A stretch of DNA of 64,000 nucleotides from Melitaea cinxia (GCF_905220565.1 NC_059398.1:14033210-14097209), one strand, 5' to 3'. Positions 36,886 to 48,418 are shown, counted from the first letter of the stretch. Notes: a model not told the origin generated them from the letters alone. Numbers and translations are program-made.

Positions 36886-37771
36886 ATATAATTGAGACAG
36901 TTTTACTAAAAAGAATTCTACCTCAGTCTGGGTACGTGAATTGATTCAAGAGATTGAATAACATTATTTAGCAGGTGATCTCATGCAGATGTTCGAAAGC
37001 TATTATCAAGTTTTTGAGCAGCGAACGTGAAACTCATTTGTATTGAAATCTCTTTCATGTAAAAAAATATTCTAATTAGTTTATTTTTGTGTGAGGATTT
37101 CATCGCGTACAAAAAGATCAAGGGTTTCTGCGGGTACTATTGAAGAGAAAATGATTGTGCGAAGAATTGAATACGAATTGAACCTTAACTGTCACTTATG
37201 CTTTTTTATCGATAAAAATAAATTTCTGTCCACCATTTACACCAGTTACTAATGTATTAATTATAAGGTTAATTCTCTCCTACTTATAAAATTTTAAAAG
37301 TTTTGTACAGCTTTATCTTTTACTTGGGTTTTGGTGATTCTGCCTCCTTTACTATTGTGATGAAATACAAATTTCAAATAATCTCATCACAAACTTTTTA
37401 GCAAAAAAAAAAAAAGAATTAAATCTAATAATAACTAGCAAATATAATACTTGTTACTTACGTTTTAGTGGTTTTCTTGTATGTAAATTACGTATCACGA
37501 TAAAATGCTTTCTAGATATGGAGAAAGAGGTAATCTAACGGTATATGGACAATTTGCTCGATATTAATCTCTCTATTTTTATTATCATTAGTCGTAATCG
37601 TGGGTGGAGTAATTACCATATCTGATGTGTGGGTGATGACGTCATGTGACCACACACGACCGTAGATTTATGTATTTTGATTTTATTACATAACTAAGGT
37701 CGATTAATCACTTCGTTTCTTTATCTCGTAAAATAAAACGAAAGTCAAAAAGTTATCAGCCTATTTGACAG
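36886..37771. other. Non-coding DNA with a CRE-like palindrome
   Basis: TGACGTCA at 37637-37644 lies in a GC-richer patch with E-box-like CATGTG and CACACAC repeats. No gene is seen nearby. Confidence 0.4.
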
Positions 37772-37998
37772 GTCTGTTGGCGCAATTCCAAGTGACCCTA
37801 CTTTCTTCTTTACGATGGGTTCGACTCCTGTCTTAGTCTTGGTGTAATATTTATATACGAATATATTTATGGATCCGGTTGTTATCATGTACATCCGATA
37901 GATGGCCAACTCGCATTTTAGCAGCGTGGTAGATTAAGCTCGGATCCTTCTCCTACATGGGGAAAGAGGTCTAGCAGTGGGATGTTGCAGGCTGAAGC
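37772..37998 (+). mobile_element. Family B SINE, internally deleted
   Basis: A-box-like TTGGCGCAATTCC, B box GGTTCGACTCC near 37809, a shortened body (GGTTGTTATCATGTACAT) and the tail CTCCTACATGGGGAAAGAGG, AGCAGTGGGATGTTGCAGGC. The part between the head and the GTTATCA box is much shorter than in full copies. Confidence 0.75.
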
Positions 37999-39770
37999 GA
38001 GTGTGAAGCGATATTTATTTATAGCAAATATTATTAAAATCAATTAGCTGTCATCTAAAACACAGGCGTTTAGTTGCTTTCCTAAGGAACTCGGGCGGCC
38101 GTGTGAGCAAATAAGTCATATCTCTACAGACTCATCTGACTTGTACACGCACACATATGCACGTGTACACAGAGTTAAACAATATATGCTCAATTGTATC
38201 GTCGTTCTAGGTAATTAAAGTATTTGTGAATACTTTGTTTACTGAGACATACTCATAAGACGGGGGTATTTTAATGGATTGCTTGGTATAGAAATTATAT
38301 AATGGTATCTTAATTATTCGCTATCATTACAACAAAATTTATTACACAGAAATGAAGTATTTGCTTTAATAATAAATAATAATAGGTAATGTAAATAATT
38401 TACAAGGTAACTATGATTTAACAGTTGTGTTTATAGACGAAAAATGAAAGTAAAATAATGTAGGCATTCAATAAAAATGTTAAGAAAAACAAGGTTTACT
38501 CGATCCCAAACTCCCAATCCAATCACTATAGAACGAATGTATTCCCACAGGTCAAACGAAAAACACAAACGAGAAAATGAACTCAAAAGGAATCGAGTAG
38601 CCTTAAGAATTTATTCTTCTTCTAAAACAGCGACACAAGAACACAATGCAACACAAAACGCTAGGTGCTGACATGGTGTTTCTCCTTACCCTAATCCGCT
38701 CACTTGCTATTGTCCAGTACAAACAATACAGCGCAAGCAAAAATATTCTTTATAGACTTGTAGTTATAGCTTAATTTCTCTTGAGCCTTTTTAACAAAGA
38801 AAATTATCTTTCTATTTAATGGTAACTTAAATTTTGTGACTATTTCCACTTTCCAGAATAATCTGAGCCTTATCGCAATGCGTGAAAACATAATTTTGCG
38901 TGTTAAAATTTCGGCAGGTGATATTTTTAGTTGAATATTCAGACGCCCTCGTTGCATTTAAATATAATGGGACAATTTAAAGGTTAAATTTGTCGTCACA
39001 CTTGTACAACATCTCTTTATAAGATTTTTACAAAATTTTAAAGCTCGTGATTATTCAAAACGTTAAACGAATCCAAAAAAGAAAAACCAAATATTCAAAC
39101 CCTCAGTTTGAAAGCAACATAATTGTGGTCAAATAGTTATTTAATATTCGTGCTAATGCTTGTAGTTTGGCACATAACAAAATAATTTCCTTGCGTATAA
39201 CCTTAGTTAACGTAGGAACTGACGAACGTGTGTATGTGTATGTGTGTATATATAAAAAAAAACAGGATTTTTTTTTGTGTTAATGGCTAATTTACTTAGT
39301 TGACTTAATATGTTTAATTATTTATTTCATGAAACTCTTTTTCGTTTTTATGAACTACAATAAATCATTCTTTATATAAATGATAAACAAATGACACGCT
39401 ATTATTTAAAATAATTACGCAAAAATTATTATGTATTTTATTAAACTCTTTATATCTGAGTAAAAAACGCTTTATAATTCGTTTGGTTGAAAAAAATTAA
39501 AAAGCTACGACAACTTTTGATAAGTTTATAATACCAAAAATTATGTAGGTACGCCTTCAGATTCGACCTCATAAATTATGAGATTCATTTTGTTCCACTA
39601 ATTTTCGCAAATTAACTTTCGTATGATCGTGGGAACGAGCATGTTATATACTGTTAGTTGGTGGTTCACAGTAGCGAAGACAATAGCAGGAAGGCTGGTT
39701 ATATCTATTCGTCATGGCTCGTATGCTCTTTGTCTAACCGCAATAGTTTTTGTCGTATTGTCTTGTATAA
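37999..39770. other. Non-coding DNA, nothing recognised
   Basis: A 64-codon plus-strand frame at 38477-38671 is low-complexity and basic, with no recognisable domain. I treat it as chance. Confidence 0.45.
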
Positions 39771-39914
39771 ATGAGTACTGAACCAGAAAACATGGCCAGC
39801 GAACCGTTTAACGTTCAAGATGTATGGTTAATCCACTTTCCACGAAGAAGGTTCTATTTATTAAATATCAGCAGCTTTTTTCAAAGACTGATGTTTCCTG
39901 TAAATATATTTTAA
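39771..39914 (+). CDS. Small open frame or candidate first coding exon, unknown function
   Basis: An ATG at 39771 opens 47 codons to a TAA at 39912. The product begins MSTEPENMASEPFNVQDVW and continues with a basic FPRRRFYLLN stretch; a second ATG at codon 8 has the better context (AACATGG). A weak donor GTAAAT follows TTTCCT at 39900, so it could also be a first exon. The surrounding 39590-39850 is GC-richer than its flanks. I recognise no domain. It could well be chance. Confidence 0.2.
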   Translation: MSTEPENMASEPFNVQDVWLIHFPRRRFYLLNISSFFQRLMFPVNIF

Positions 39915-40508
39915 ACTATGATTGATACCGTAGAGAATTTATGAAAAATAAAAGTCCTTTTTTGTCTTTTATTAAACTGGATATGCTTATTTATTTTTCA
40001 GGAATTTCGTTGTTATACACAGAAAATTAATATATAGTATACATACATTAATAGAAATACATTATTTTAAATTGACGTAATATACAAAACGTTTGTAAAA
40101 CTTTTATAAAAAAGCGATCATTTTATATTTATCATTTTATAATGAACTCTAACGATTCTGTAACACCCTACTTATGTTATTTGGGTTAAGAAGGAAGAAA
40201 GTGGAGTTAATAAAATTGTTCCAACTTTTGCTATATTTTTAAAAATAAAGGTTTTTCTGGAGTTTTTTAAGCCCTCTTTAAAAGAGCGTGATTAAGGACT
40301 TATTTTGACATCAGCTTCGAAAAAAATATTTAAATATGATGGAAGTAGGTATGATTAGTACTATTCTTAGATCATTTTTATACTGTTACATTGATATTAT
40401 AAAGCTGAAAAAATTATTAGTATGAAAGCGCTGATCGCAGGATATTTACCGTAAAATCAAAATATATTTTAATGAAAATTTAATTGTCTACATTAAATTG
40501 GAACTCTT
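39915..40508. other. AT-rich non-coding DNA, nothing recognised
   Basis: No gene or repeat was recognised. Confidence 0.5.
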
Positions 40509-40518
40509 AATAAGCATT

Positions 40519-40733
40519 ATGGATATTTCTTTTAGTTCAAATATTTCTTTCTGGTTTGGATGTCTGTCCTTGTGGGTCTCCGCACCGTGCCTCGGAGAGC
40601 ACGTTAAGCTGTCGGTCCCGGTTGTTATCATAAATACTAGATAGCGATCGTTACTCATAGTAGGGAACTTCAAACTCTCCTACACGGAGAAAGACGCCTA
40701 TGCTCAATAGTGGGGTGTTATAGACTGAATGCG
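40519..40733 (+). mobile_element. Family B SINE, 5'-truncated
   Basis: A 215-bp copy lacking the tRNA-like head, with the body GTGCCTCGGAGAGCACGTTA and GGTCCCGGTTGTTATCATAA and the tail GCCTATGCTCAATAGTGGGG..GACTGAATGCG. The duplication AATAAGCATT flanks it at 40509-40518 and 40734-40743. Confidence 0.85.
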
Positions 40734-40743
40734 AATAAGCATT

Positions 40744-42271
40744 CGTTTATCATTGGAAACTTTTTGATTATTCGAGTAAATGAAAATAAAAAAATCAAAT
40801 ATTAAAAAAAAAAAAAACCTAAAATCCAGCTTACGTTATTTGCAACATTTTTAAGAATTGTTACTGGAATTTTGTTTTGCAATTTGTTTTGAAGCTCAAT
40901 ATTTTATTTTTAGCTATACACGTGTTCTCAATGTTCTCGTCAAGAAATAACAACCGGCCTATTTCTGTACATGTCTAATATGCAAATTAAGATCGTCTTG
41001 AGTGAGGATAATATAACAGGGTTTGAGTGCGTGGCTGTTAATGCAGAACATGGCTTAGTAATGCAAACAATATAATACATTTACATATATTGACTGGAAC
41101 AGGGGTCACTGCGGCTGCTTAACGCATTGATAGTTATAAATTAATAACGAGTAATGTCTCTGACGTCGTACCGATTTTATATTAGTCGAATATCATCAAT
41201 ATATATTTTTTACACCATCAAAAAATAAAGATTTTAACGGACAAAAAACCCACCAACTTTTTTAAAAAACCTTATATTTTGACACGATAATTTTTGATTG
41301 AAAATGAAGGTGGGTACTTTTTCGATATTGAGGTCAAAATAAGGTGAAAAAATAATTATTTTAAATCAAAAAAATTACAATGGGTTTGGAACATAAAAAG
41401 GTAAGTTTTCACAAAATGTTGTAAAAAAAAAAGAATATTGTAAAAGATAAAATTAAAAAACCTAAAAACTTGGTTTTTTGAAGTTTTCACTTAAATTTTG
41501 AGGTTATATAAAGAAAGGGTGAATACAAAAGTTGTAGGTCTTTTTACTACCTATAACATTGCAATTGAGGTTTTTTCCATAGGACTTTAGCCGGAAATTG
41601 AGATATACCGTTTTTTACCCTTAAGCCCCTCCCTACCACTTCCCGACTTCACATCGCCGTAATTTATGTTTCCTTTCATTTTCGTTGTATTCTCTTCCTT
41701 CTCCAATGGATTTCATTCTACTATAATTTTTTCACTTTTTAATATTTTCAGAGGCTAAAAGCACTGGTCTACAACTTGACAGATTAGTTGATTGTTTTTT
41801 AGCGTAATTGATTACTTGTATGAATGGTTGTGATGTTTGGTGACCTTGAATTTGTCTGAAGAAGGAAATTATTAATAATGCTAAAAGGTTTTCGTAATAA
41901 AAACATACGTTAAACAAAGCTACCGCCTCTGCTTCAAAGTATCAATGTAATGTACTTAACTATAGAATAATTCATTTTGAAATTTCGTAACGTGACAAAT
42001 ATTTCGCGCAGAAAAGTGAGTGTAGTTAGTTTTTTATATTTTATATGTTTTTATTAAGTCAGTTCATTAGTCAGTGTTGTTCAAAATATTTGATTTTCTA
42101 AAAGCAAATATTAAATGGATTAAATGGATCGGGGGTTAGTAAAAAAAATGTTGTTAACTGGTTATGTAGTTTTAAAATAATCGCTGTCTTCAATAAAGTA
42201 CATAAGTATTTTATTAATAATGTTTGTTATTGAACACACAAGTAGTCAATGAAAGTAAAAATACAATGATA
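40744..42271. other. AT-rich non-coding DNA
   Basis: A segment at about 41216-41650 (GAAATTGAGATATACCGTTT, poly-A-rich, then a C-rich CCCCTCCCTACC edge) looks like part of a dispersed repeat, but only one copy is in the window. Confidence 0.35.
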
Positions 42272-42527
42272 ATTGTGTTAGCTCGCAAACGAAAAAAAAG
42301 CAACTTCAATTACATCAACAAGTAATACAACGTAAGTAGACCAAAAAATAGTCAAATAAATACGAGTTATTAAAGACTATTCGAAAATTGTTGATCAGAT
42401 CTCAATCAAATTTAAAAGGTACTAGAAGGCAAGTATCGGCTTTCGATTAAAATAAGAATCATCAAAATGGGTATACTTAGTGAAAAATTATGCGGGAAAC
42501 AACGTAGGTTGACGAAAAAGAATCTAT
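42272..42527 (+). repeat. Family D repeat, left part, split by the LTR retrotransposon
   Basis: GTTAGCTCGCAAACG, an A-run, CAACTTCAATTACATC, then the D body up to AACAACGTAGGTTGACGAAA and CTAT. The sequence resumes at 48909 (TAAAGAGGAATTATTAGATA), following the order of the copy at 25339-25910. Confidence 0.8.
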
Positions 42528-42993
42528 TGTTACGTGTTGGGGTTCGAAGGATTTGGAGTGAAAGACCTGTTGACTCTTTTCAAGACTTTATTCACAAGCA
42601 CTAGGTCCAACACAAAGCACTAGGTTCAAACACTAAGCACTAAGTTCAAACACTAAGCACTCACAATGTCCTCAGTCGTAGCCTATGTCTTAGGTTTCGC
42701 TGGTACCACTCTTGATCACTAGTTTTCACTCTTGAAGTCGCCTCGATGATCGCTCAAACTGAACTGTGTTCGCTCGCCTCGCTGCGGCTATTTATATCGG
42801 CCGAGACGAGGCCCAGACCATTCTGGAAAGTTCGCACATGTACCCGGTTTTCGAGACTATACTTCTATATAGTTCCACAGTTGTTCCTCTAACGCCATCT
42901 AGTATTGAGTAGAGAGTTTCATGCGGTCTCTGTCTTTGCGTGGTTTCAATGGTTGCCGCTAGATGGCGCTAGTTTCTTTGTGTGTCCTTAACA
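42528..42993 (-). repeat. 3' LTR (coding orientation)
   Basis: 466 bp, starting TGTTACGTG and ending CCTTAACA on the plus strand. It differs from the other LTR at five positions by my alignment, about 1%. It carries the same TATA (42790-42796) and AATAAA (42587-42592) on the minus strand and an array of AAGCACTAGGTTCAAACAC-like repeats. Confidence 0.95.
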
Positions 42994-43006
42994 CTACTCC
43001 CCTCTT
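42994..43006 (-). other. Polypurine tract
   Basis: The minus strand reads AAGAGGGGAGTAG directly next to the 3' LTR start TGTTA. It overlaps the pol stop codon (43005-43007). Its role is priming plus-strand DNA synthesis. Confidence 0.85.
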
Positions 43007-43388
43007 AGAGATGCTCGTCCCGAGCATCGTTGTTACTGCCATGGTAACGCGCCAGACGGTCTATGTGTACCACTTTGAATGTCCCTCTTGGTTGCTTTTG
43101 AATCCTGTAAGTCACATCATTCAGTCGGGTAACCACTTTGTATGGACCGTCCCACTTGGTCTGCAACTTTGGCGATTTCCCTTTCCGGCGGGTTGGGTTA
43201 TGCAGCCACACCAGTGACCCTTCCTTGAAGCCGCTCGTGTTCGATTTCCGGTCGTATCTGGTTTTCATGTTCTCGCTTGACTGTAACCCATTTTCCCGAA
43301 CCAAGGCGTGTATATAGCGCATTTTTTCCCTTATATCGCTGACATAGTCTTGTACGGTATTTGGTTCCTCCGGTGACCCTCCAGTCAA
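43005..43388 (-). pseudogene. pol: Integrase C-terminal part (GPY/F module), out of frame
   Basis: The frame is open to the stop at 43007-43005. It carries the module typical of Ty3/gypsy integrase tails: KLQTKWDGPYKVV followed by VTYRI and a VVHIDRLARY end. It lies one frame off the integrase core, which stops at 43387-43385, so a small indel near 43386-43391 separates the two. There is no ATG at its start. Confidence 0.85.
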
Positions 43389-44095
43389 CCCAATAGGTCT
43401 ACTGGTATTCGTAATTCTCTACCGTAATTGACATACGCCGGGGTAGCTTTTATGCTCTCATGCTCGGCGGTTCGGTACGACAGAAGGAAAAGCGGTATAT
43501 ACTTGTCCCAATCCTTTTGTTTGTCGTCTACCAATTTCGCCAAATGCCTCTCAAGGGTCTGGTTAAATCTCTCAACCATTCCATCAGACTGTGGATGGTA
43601 CGCGGTGGTCCTCGTCTTATGCATACCCAAAATTCTGCACACTTCTTGGAATACTTGCGATTCGAAGTTCCTGCCCTGATCAGAATGGATTTCTAGAGGC
43701 ACACCAAAGCGACATATCACTTCTTCGAGTAACTTAGAAGCGACTGTTGTAGCTTCTTGGTTTGGTATGGCGAACACTTCGGGCCATTTGGTGAAGTAGT
43801 CCATGACGACCATAAAATACTTGTTTCCCGATTCCGTTACAGGAAATGGCCCCGCTACGTCAACTGCAATTCGCTCCCACGGTGCACCGACGTTATACAA
43901 CCGCAGGTTCCCACGACTCCTGGTCTGTGGTCCTTTTACAGCAGCGCAGGTAGTACATTTGCGGCACCAATCCTGTACATCATCTCGACAATGCAACCAG
44001 TAAAATCGTTCTCGCACTTTTGTTAACGCCCTCTTGACACCTAGATGACCTCCTGATACGCCATCATGTATTTCACGGAGAACATCTGGTACTCT
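43385..44095 (-). pseudogene. pol: Integrase zinc-binding and catalytic core
   Basis: After the SINE the pol frame continues with an HHCC zinc finger (HDGVSGGH and CRKCTTC). The catalytic core follows, with the D,D-35-E residues in VDVAGPF, IHSDQG and MVERFNQ. The integrase would join the cDNA to the host chromosome. The frame is cut upstream by the SINE at 44096-44421 and ends in a premature TGA at 43387-43385, before the GPY module. Confidence 0.9.
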
Positions 44096-44421
44096 GTGCT
44101 GTGTGGCTACGGCACTAAAGAATTTAGCCACCCCCTCTCTTCCCGTGGGTGTCGTAAGAGGCGACTAAGGGATAACAAGGTTCCACGACCACCTTGGAAC
44201 TTAAGAAGCCGACCGATGGCGGGATAACCATCCAACTGCTGGCTTTGAAATACACAGGCTGAAGACGGGCAGCAGCGTCTTCAGTGCGACAAAGCCAGTA
44301 CTGCGGTCACCAACCCGCCTGCCCAGCGTGGTGACTATGGGCAAAACACATGAGTTCACGTTATTTTTGGCGTAAACTTGTGGAGGCCTATGTCCAGCAG
44401 TGGACTGTATAGGCTGTAATG
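44096..44421 (+). mobile_element. Family A SINE, full length, inside integrase
   Basis: 326 bp from GTGCTGTGTGGCTACGGCAC to AGGCTGTAATG, flanked by the perfect 12-bp duplication ATCTGGTACTCT (44084-44095, 44422-44433). It is antisense to pol. It matches the copy at 56136-56461 with about nine differences and exactly equal length, defining the family ends. It inserted after the retrotransposon. Confidence 0.92.
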
Positions 44422-47085
44422 ATCTGGTACTCTCGTTCTTGGGACAATTATCTGAAGGTGGAACTCTCTGCCGTTAGTCTTCTCCCATTTCCGGTAGAGT
44501 ATTCCGTTTTGAAGTATCAGACTGTCCCATTGAGCCCAGTACGCCTTAGTAACAGCGCCAGTGGGCGCAACCTCACTCCAGATTGGTTTTACGTCACCCC
44601 GTTTCTTCCATGTGATGATGTGACGAAGGTCGTCATCTCTTTCTTGAGCTTCCCTCATAGCATCATTCTCCCAGATACCCAAAGGACTTGCTCTTGTTAG
44701 CTTTAATGCTACTTCATTAGATTCTTGCTTAACACAATGTTTGCAGTTTTCCGAACACGGCCTTCGTGAGAGTGCGTCGGCATTCCCATGCATTTTTCCG
44801 CTGCGGTGTTCCGCCTTGAAGTCGTACTCCTGAAGCTGCTCAATCCATCGAGCTACTTGACCTTCTGGGTTCTTGAATTGTAGTAGCCACTTCAAGGCCG
44901 CGTGATCAGTTCGCAGTAAAAACTGTCTGCCGATGAGATATTTGTTGAAATGTTGTAGCGTCTTTACAACAGCCAAAAGTTCTCTTCTTGTCACACAGTA
45001 GTTTCTCTCTGGCTTGGATAAAGATTTGCTGAAATATGCAATAACTACTTCTCTTTCACCCTGTTTTTGAGATAACACCCCTCCAATGGCCGTGTTGCTT
45101 GCATCCGTGTCGACTATAAACCGACCTTCGGTTTGTGGATATCCCAGGATTGGTGTTTCACACAGATGTTTTTTCAGTTTCTGAAAAGAATCTTCACAAG
45201 TCCCATCCCAACTAAATGGTCGTTTATCTTCTGTCAGCCGATGTAATGGCTTGGCTATCTCTGAGATTCCCTTAACAAAACGCCTGTAGTATGAGCATAG
45301 ACCGAGGAATGCCCGCACTTCGGTTTTGTCTTTAGGGGTAGGCCATTTTTGGACTGCTTCCAGTTTCTCCGGGTCTGTCTGGATTCCATCACTGGAGATA
45401 ACATGGCCGAGATAACTGACCTTATTCCTGAATAAACGACACTTTTTCGGGGTCAACTTTAATTTGGCCCCCTCTATTTTAGCGAAAACTCGCTCCAAGT
45501 TTTGCAAATGGTCCTCGAAGTCACGGCCGACAATGATGACGTCATCTAAGTAGACTAAGCAAGCCTCTCCAACTAAGCCTGCCAGTACACACTCCATGAG
45601 TCGCTCGAATGTGGCAGGTGCATTGCACAATCCGAAGGGCATGACTTTAAATTGCCATAAACCTTTACCGGTCGAGAAAGCTGTCTTCTCCTTGTCTTTT
45701 GGATGAATTTCCACCTGCCAGTATCCAGATTTTAGATCTAGGGTTGAGAACCATTTCATGCCACTCAAGGTATCCAAAGTGTCGTCAATTCGAGGTAACG
45801 GGTAACTGTCCTTCTTAGAGACATCATTGAGACGCCTATAGTCCACACAAAATCTCGTGCTACCATCTTTCTTTTTCACTAATACAACAGGTGAGCACCA
45901 CGGACTTGCAGATGGTTCAATTATCTTATTCCTTCTCATGTCCTCCAAAAGGCCTTCAACTTCTTTTTCCTTTGCGATTGGTATCCGTCTTGCTCGTTGA
46001 CGAATTGGTCTCTCGCTTCCGGTATCTATCCTGTGCTGGACCACCGACGTTCTTCCAAGGTCCCCTTCGTGACTGGAGAAGATATTCGCGTAGCGCTGTA
46101 AAAACTTCTTGGCTTTCATGCTCTGCGAATAAGTAAGATTACTCTTGCAGTCATCGAGTAGCTCAGTCACTAATTCGTAGTTATTGCTCTTTGGCAAGTC
46201 TGCGTCTGTCATCGAACTACACTTTTTCATCCAGACAACTTCTTCACATTTTCCAATGACGTTACCTTTGTTCAAGCAGATCTCGCGATCATCAAGGTTC
46301 AAAACCTTGACCACATCGTTACTGCTTCCACTAACAAGGGTTCTCGCAGTCATCAGTTTTTGCGCCGATGTCTTGGTAGGTGTGTCTTCGATCAACACGC
46401 ATCTGTTTGACTTTTTCTTTCCAGTTGTCGGTAGTTTCACCAACACCCGAGCTTCCGCTCTTCCAGGTATAAGGACTTTCTTTACACATGCAACTTTCCC
46501 GCAAGCACCACCAAGAATGAAGATTTCTTCTTCACCACACTTGAAAACTCCGTCAGTGACATTAATTCTGCAGTTGTGTTTCTTCATAAAATCCAAACCC
46601 AAGATGCAATCATCCATAATCTCAGCCACGATAACGTTATGAGAGTATGAGGACCCCCCTACATACATCGTAACTGACATTTCTCCCAGGACGGGTATTG
46701 GCTGACCGGAGGCCGTAAGAAGCCGACAGTTAATTCTCCTCTTGTGTCCCCTTGCGGCTTTTACCAGCTTTGGGTTCACTATTGTTCTAGAGGCTCCTGT
46801 GTCTAGAGTCATTTTACAATCCGTCCCGTTAATAGTCCCCTGAATCACAAGACTATTCCCGCTGCATGCCTGGGAGATAACAGTTATTGGGGCTTCCTCC
46901 GCGTCAGCCAGTACTCGCCCCTTAGTCCTGGCTTTTATTCGTTTCCCTGCTCCCGGGCAGGGGACGAAGCTCCTTGTTTCTTCAGCTCCTCTATTTGTTC
47001 CTCGATCCTTTTCATCCTTGCTATCTGGGTCTCCTTCTGCGGGCAGTTGAGCTGAAGATGGCCCCTTTCGCCGCACTTGTAGCAC
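44422..47085 (-). CDS. pol: Pol: protease, reverse transcriptase, RNase H, start of integrase
   Basis: One uninterrupted frame in -1 relative to Gag, overlapping it by about 150 bases; it has no ATG of its own and needs frameshifting. Counted from 47085: aspartic protease LDTGAS at residues 94-99; reverse transcriptase with FCVDYRRLND at 412-421, LDLKSGYWQ from 449 and the catalytic YLDD at 512-515; RNase H with VDTDAS from 658, TRRELLAV from 699 and RTDHAAL from 725; then GNADALSRR. All catalytic acidic residues are present. The open frame runs 66 bases into the SINE, so the integrase is truncated. Confidence 0.93.
46889..46947 (-). promoter_or_regulatory. Gag-Pol -1 frameshift site with predicted pseudoknot
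   Basis: The heptamer G GGA AAC (46947-46941) is in the Gag frame, two codons before the Gag stop (46937-46935), and the -1 reading is exactly the pol frame. Eight bases downstream a stem GCCAG/CTGGC (46932-46928 with 46911-46907), extended by ACT/AGT past a mismatch, encloses the loop AAGGGGCG. Its GGGGC can pair with GCCCC at 46893-46889 to form an H-type pseudoknot. The structure was drawn by eye. Confidence 0.75.
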
Positions 47086-48412
47086 ATGACTCCATAGCTT
47101 TTCTTTGTAGGAGCCTTGACCTCCTTAACTTCCTCAGAGACCTCTCGGATCTTATGGGTCTGCCGTATGTCATGGCGAACAGCCTCGACCTCCAAAGCAT
47201 GCGCCAATGCTTCCTTTAACGAGGTATGGTGTCGAAGCCTCACTGCAGCTCTGACCTCCAGGTCTTTGATTCCCTCGACAAATGCTTGAACAATATTCGT
47301 GTCTACCATCTTGGTGTCGGCTCCTGGGTGTGCCTTCCTGACGAGTTTTTCAATTTCCAACGCCCATTGTTGTAGTCCTTCTCCTGAGCGTTGGACTCTG
47401 TCACGCAGTTGGGCACGGAACACGTGCTCCAGGTGTCGCTCCCCGTATCGGGATTCAAGTGCCTCCATCAAGTCTTGGAACCCGTTTCCTGTATGTGCCA
47501 GTGCTTCCAGAACCGACAAAGCTTGCCCTCTGAGCGCAACAGTGAGAGCGGTCAGGCATTGCTCTTCCGTCCATCCGTTGGCAGTAGCAACAGTCTGGAA
47601 TTGTTGGCGATAAGCGTTCCATGGAGTAGTGCCGTCGAACGGAGGCACTTTCACTCTCGGTCCTTGCGCCACTCCGGTACTTCCACTAGACACCGCGACT
47701 CCCGTGGTTTCAAGGCGCACTACTTTCTTTTGTAATTCAGTGAGGCCGGTTTTCACATTTTCAACATCCAATCCTAACCCGGTAACTCGTTCTTCCACTA
47801 CGTCGACATCTTTTCGAAGCTTAGTCACCGCGTCACTAACATCTTTTACAGCCCCGAGCGTTTTTTCTTGGAGTTCTTTTTGTTGCTCTTGTAATTCTTG
47901 CAAAGCACTACGAATTTCAGCCTTTTGTTGCTCTTGTGATTCTTGCAAAGCACCACAAATTTCAGCCTTTTGTTGCTCCATTAATTTAATTAAACTTGCT
48001 AATTGAAGAGCCACTTGAGATTCTGTAGAAGCTACGGTGTCGCTGGTGGGCGTGGTAAGGGATCCAGTGGGCGGGGCTTGAGACAAAGTGGGCGGGGCCT
48101 GGGCCTGAGCAGGCGGTGCCTGAGCCTGAGTAGGCGGGGCCTGAGCCCGGGTGGGCGGGGCCTGCGCCCGAGTGGGCGGGGCCTGGCTCTGAGTGGGCGG
48201 GGCTTGACTCTGAGTGGGCGGGGCCTGAGCCCGAGTGGGTGGGGCCTGGGGGCGTGGTCAGTGGGCGGGGCATGATAGGCGGGGTTAGTGGGCGGGGCCT
48301 GGGCCACGGTGGGCGGAGCTTGGTCCACAGTAGGTGTGGCCTCTGCAGCTCGTTGTGCCCTTGTCCTGACACCCTTGAAGTCCTTCAAGTCTTCTCTCGG
48401 AGTCAATGGCAT
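46935..48412 (-). CDS. gag: Gag polyprotein with heptapeptide repeats, frameshifted copy
   Basis: The first ATG is at 48412-48410, just after the primer binding site; a frame from it gives MPLTPREDLKDFKG and the first QAPPT repeats. At a C-run near 48248-48252 the frame changes; the long Gag frame continues to 46935. It encodes about nine QAPPT[RQ][AS] heptads, a coiled coil with two 15-residue repeats (QQKAEICGALQESQE), a capsid-like domain (VPPFDGTTPWNAYRQQF onward) and one CCHC knuckle, CYKCGERGHLQLNC. The long frame has no ATG near 48086, and a TGA blocks it upstream of the shift. I infer a small indel in this copy. Confidence 0.85.
48060..48330 (-). repeat. GC-rich 21-bp minisatellite in gag
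   Basis: About a dozen units of GGGCGGGGCCTGAG-like sequence (plus strand) encode the QAPPTxx heptads. It is the most GC-rich stretch of the window. Confidence 0.85.
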
Positions 48413-48418
48413 CTCCAA

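Noticed and set aside
43000..43010. Search for an env gene downstream of integrase
   Set aside because: The pol stop lies within the polypurine tract next to the LTR, leaving no room for env.
47986..48418. Minus-strand frames rich in GPAHSGS or RPRPL repeats
   Set aside because: They are alternative readings of the gag minisatellite. Only the QAPPT frame joins the Gag body; the others run into low complexity and stop.
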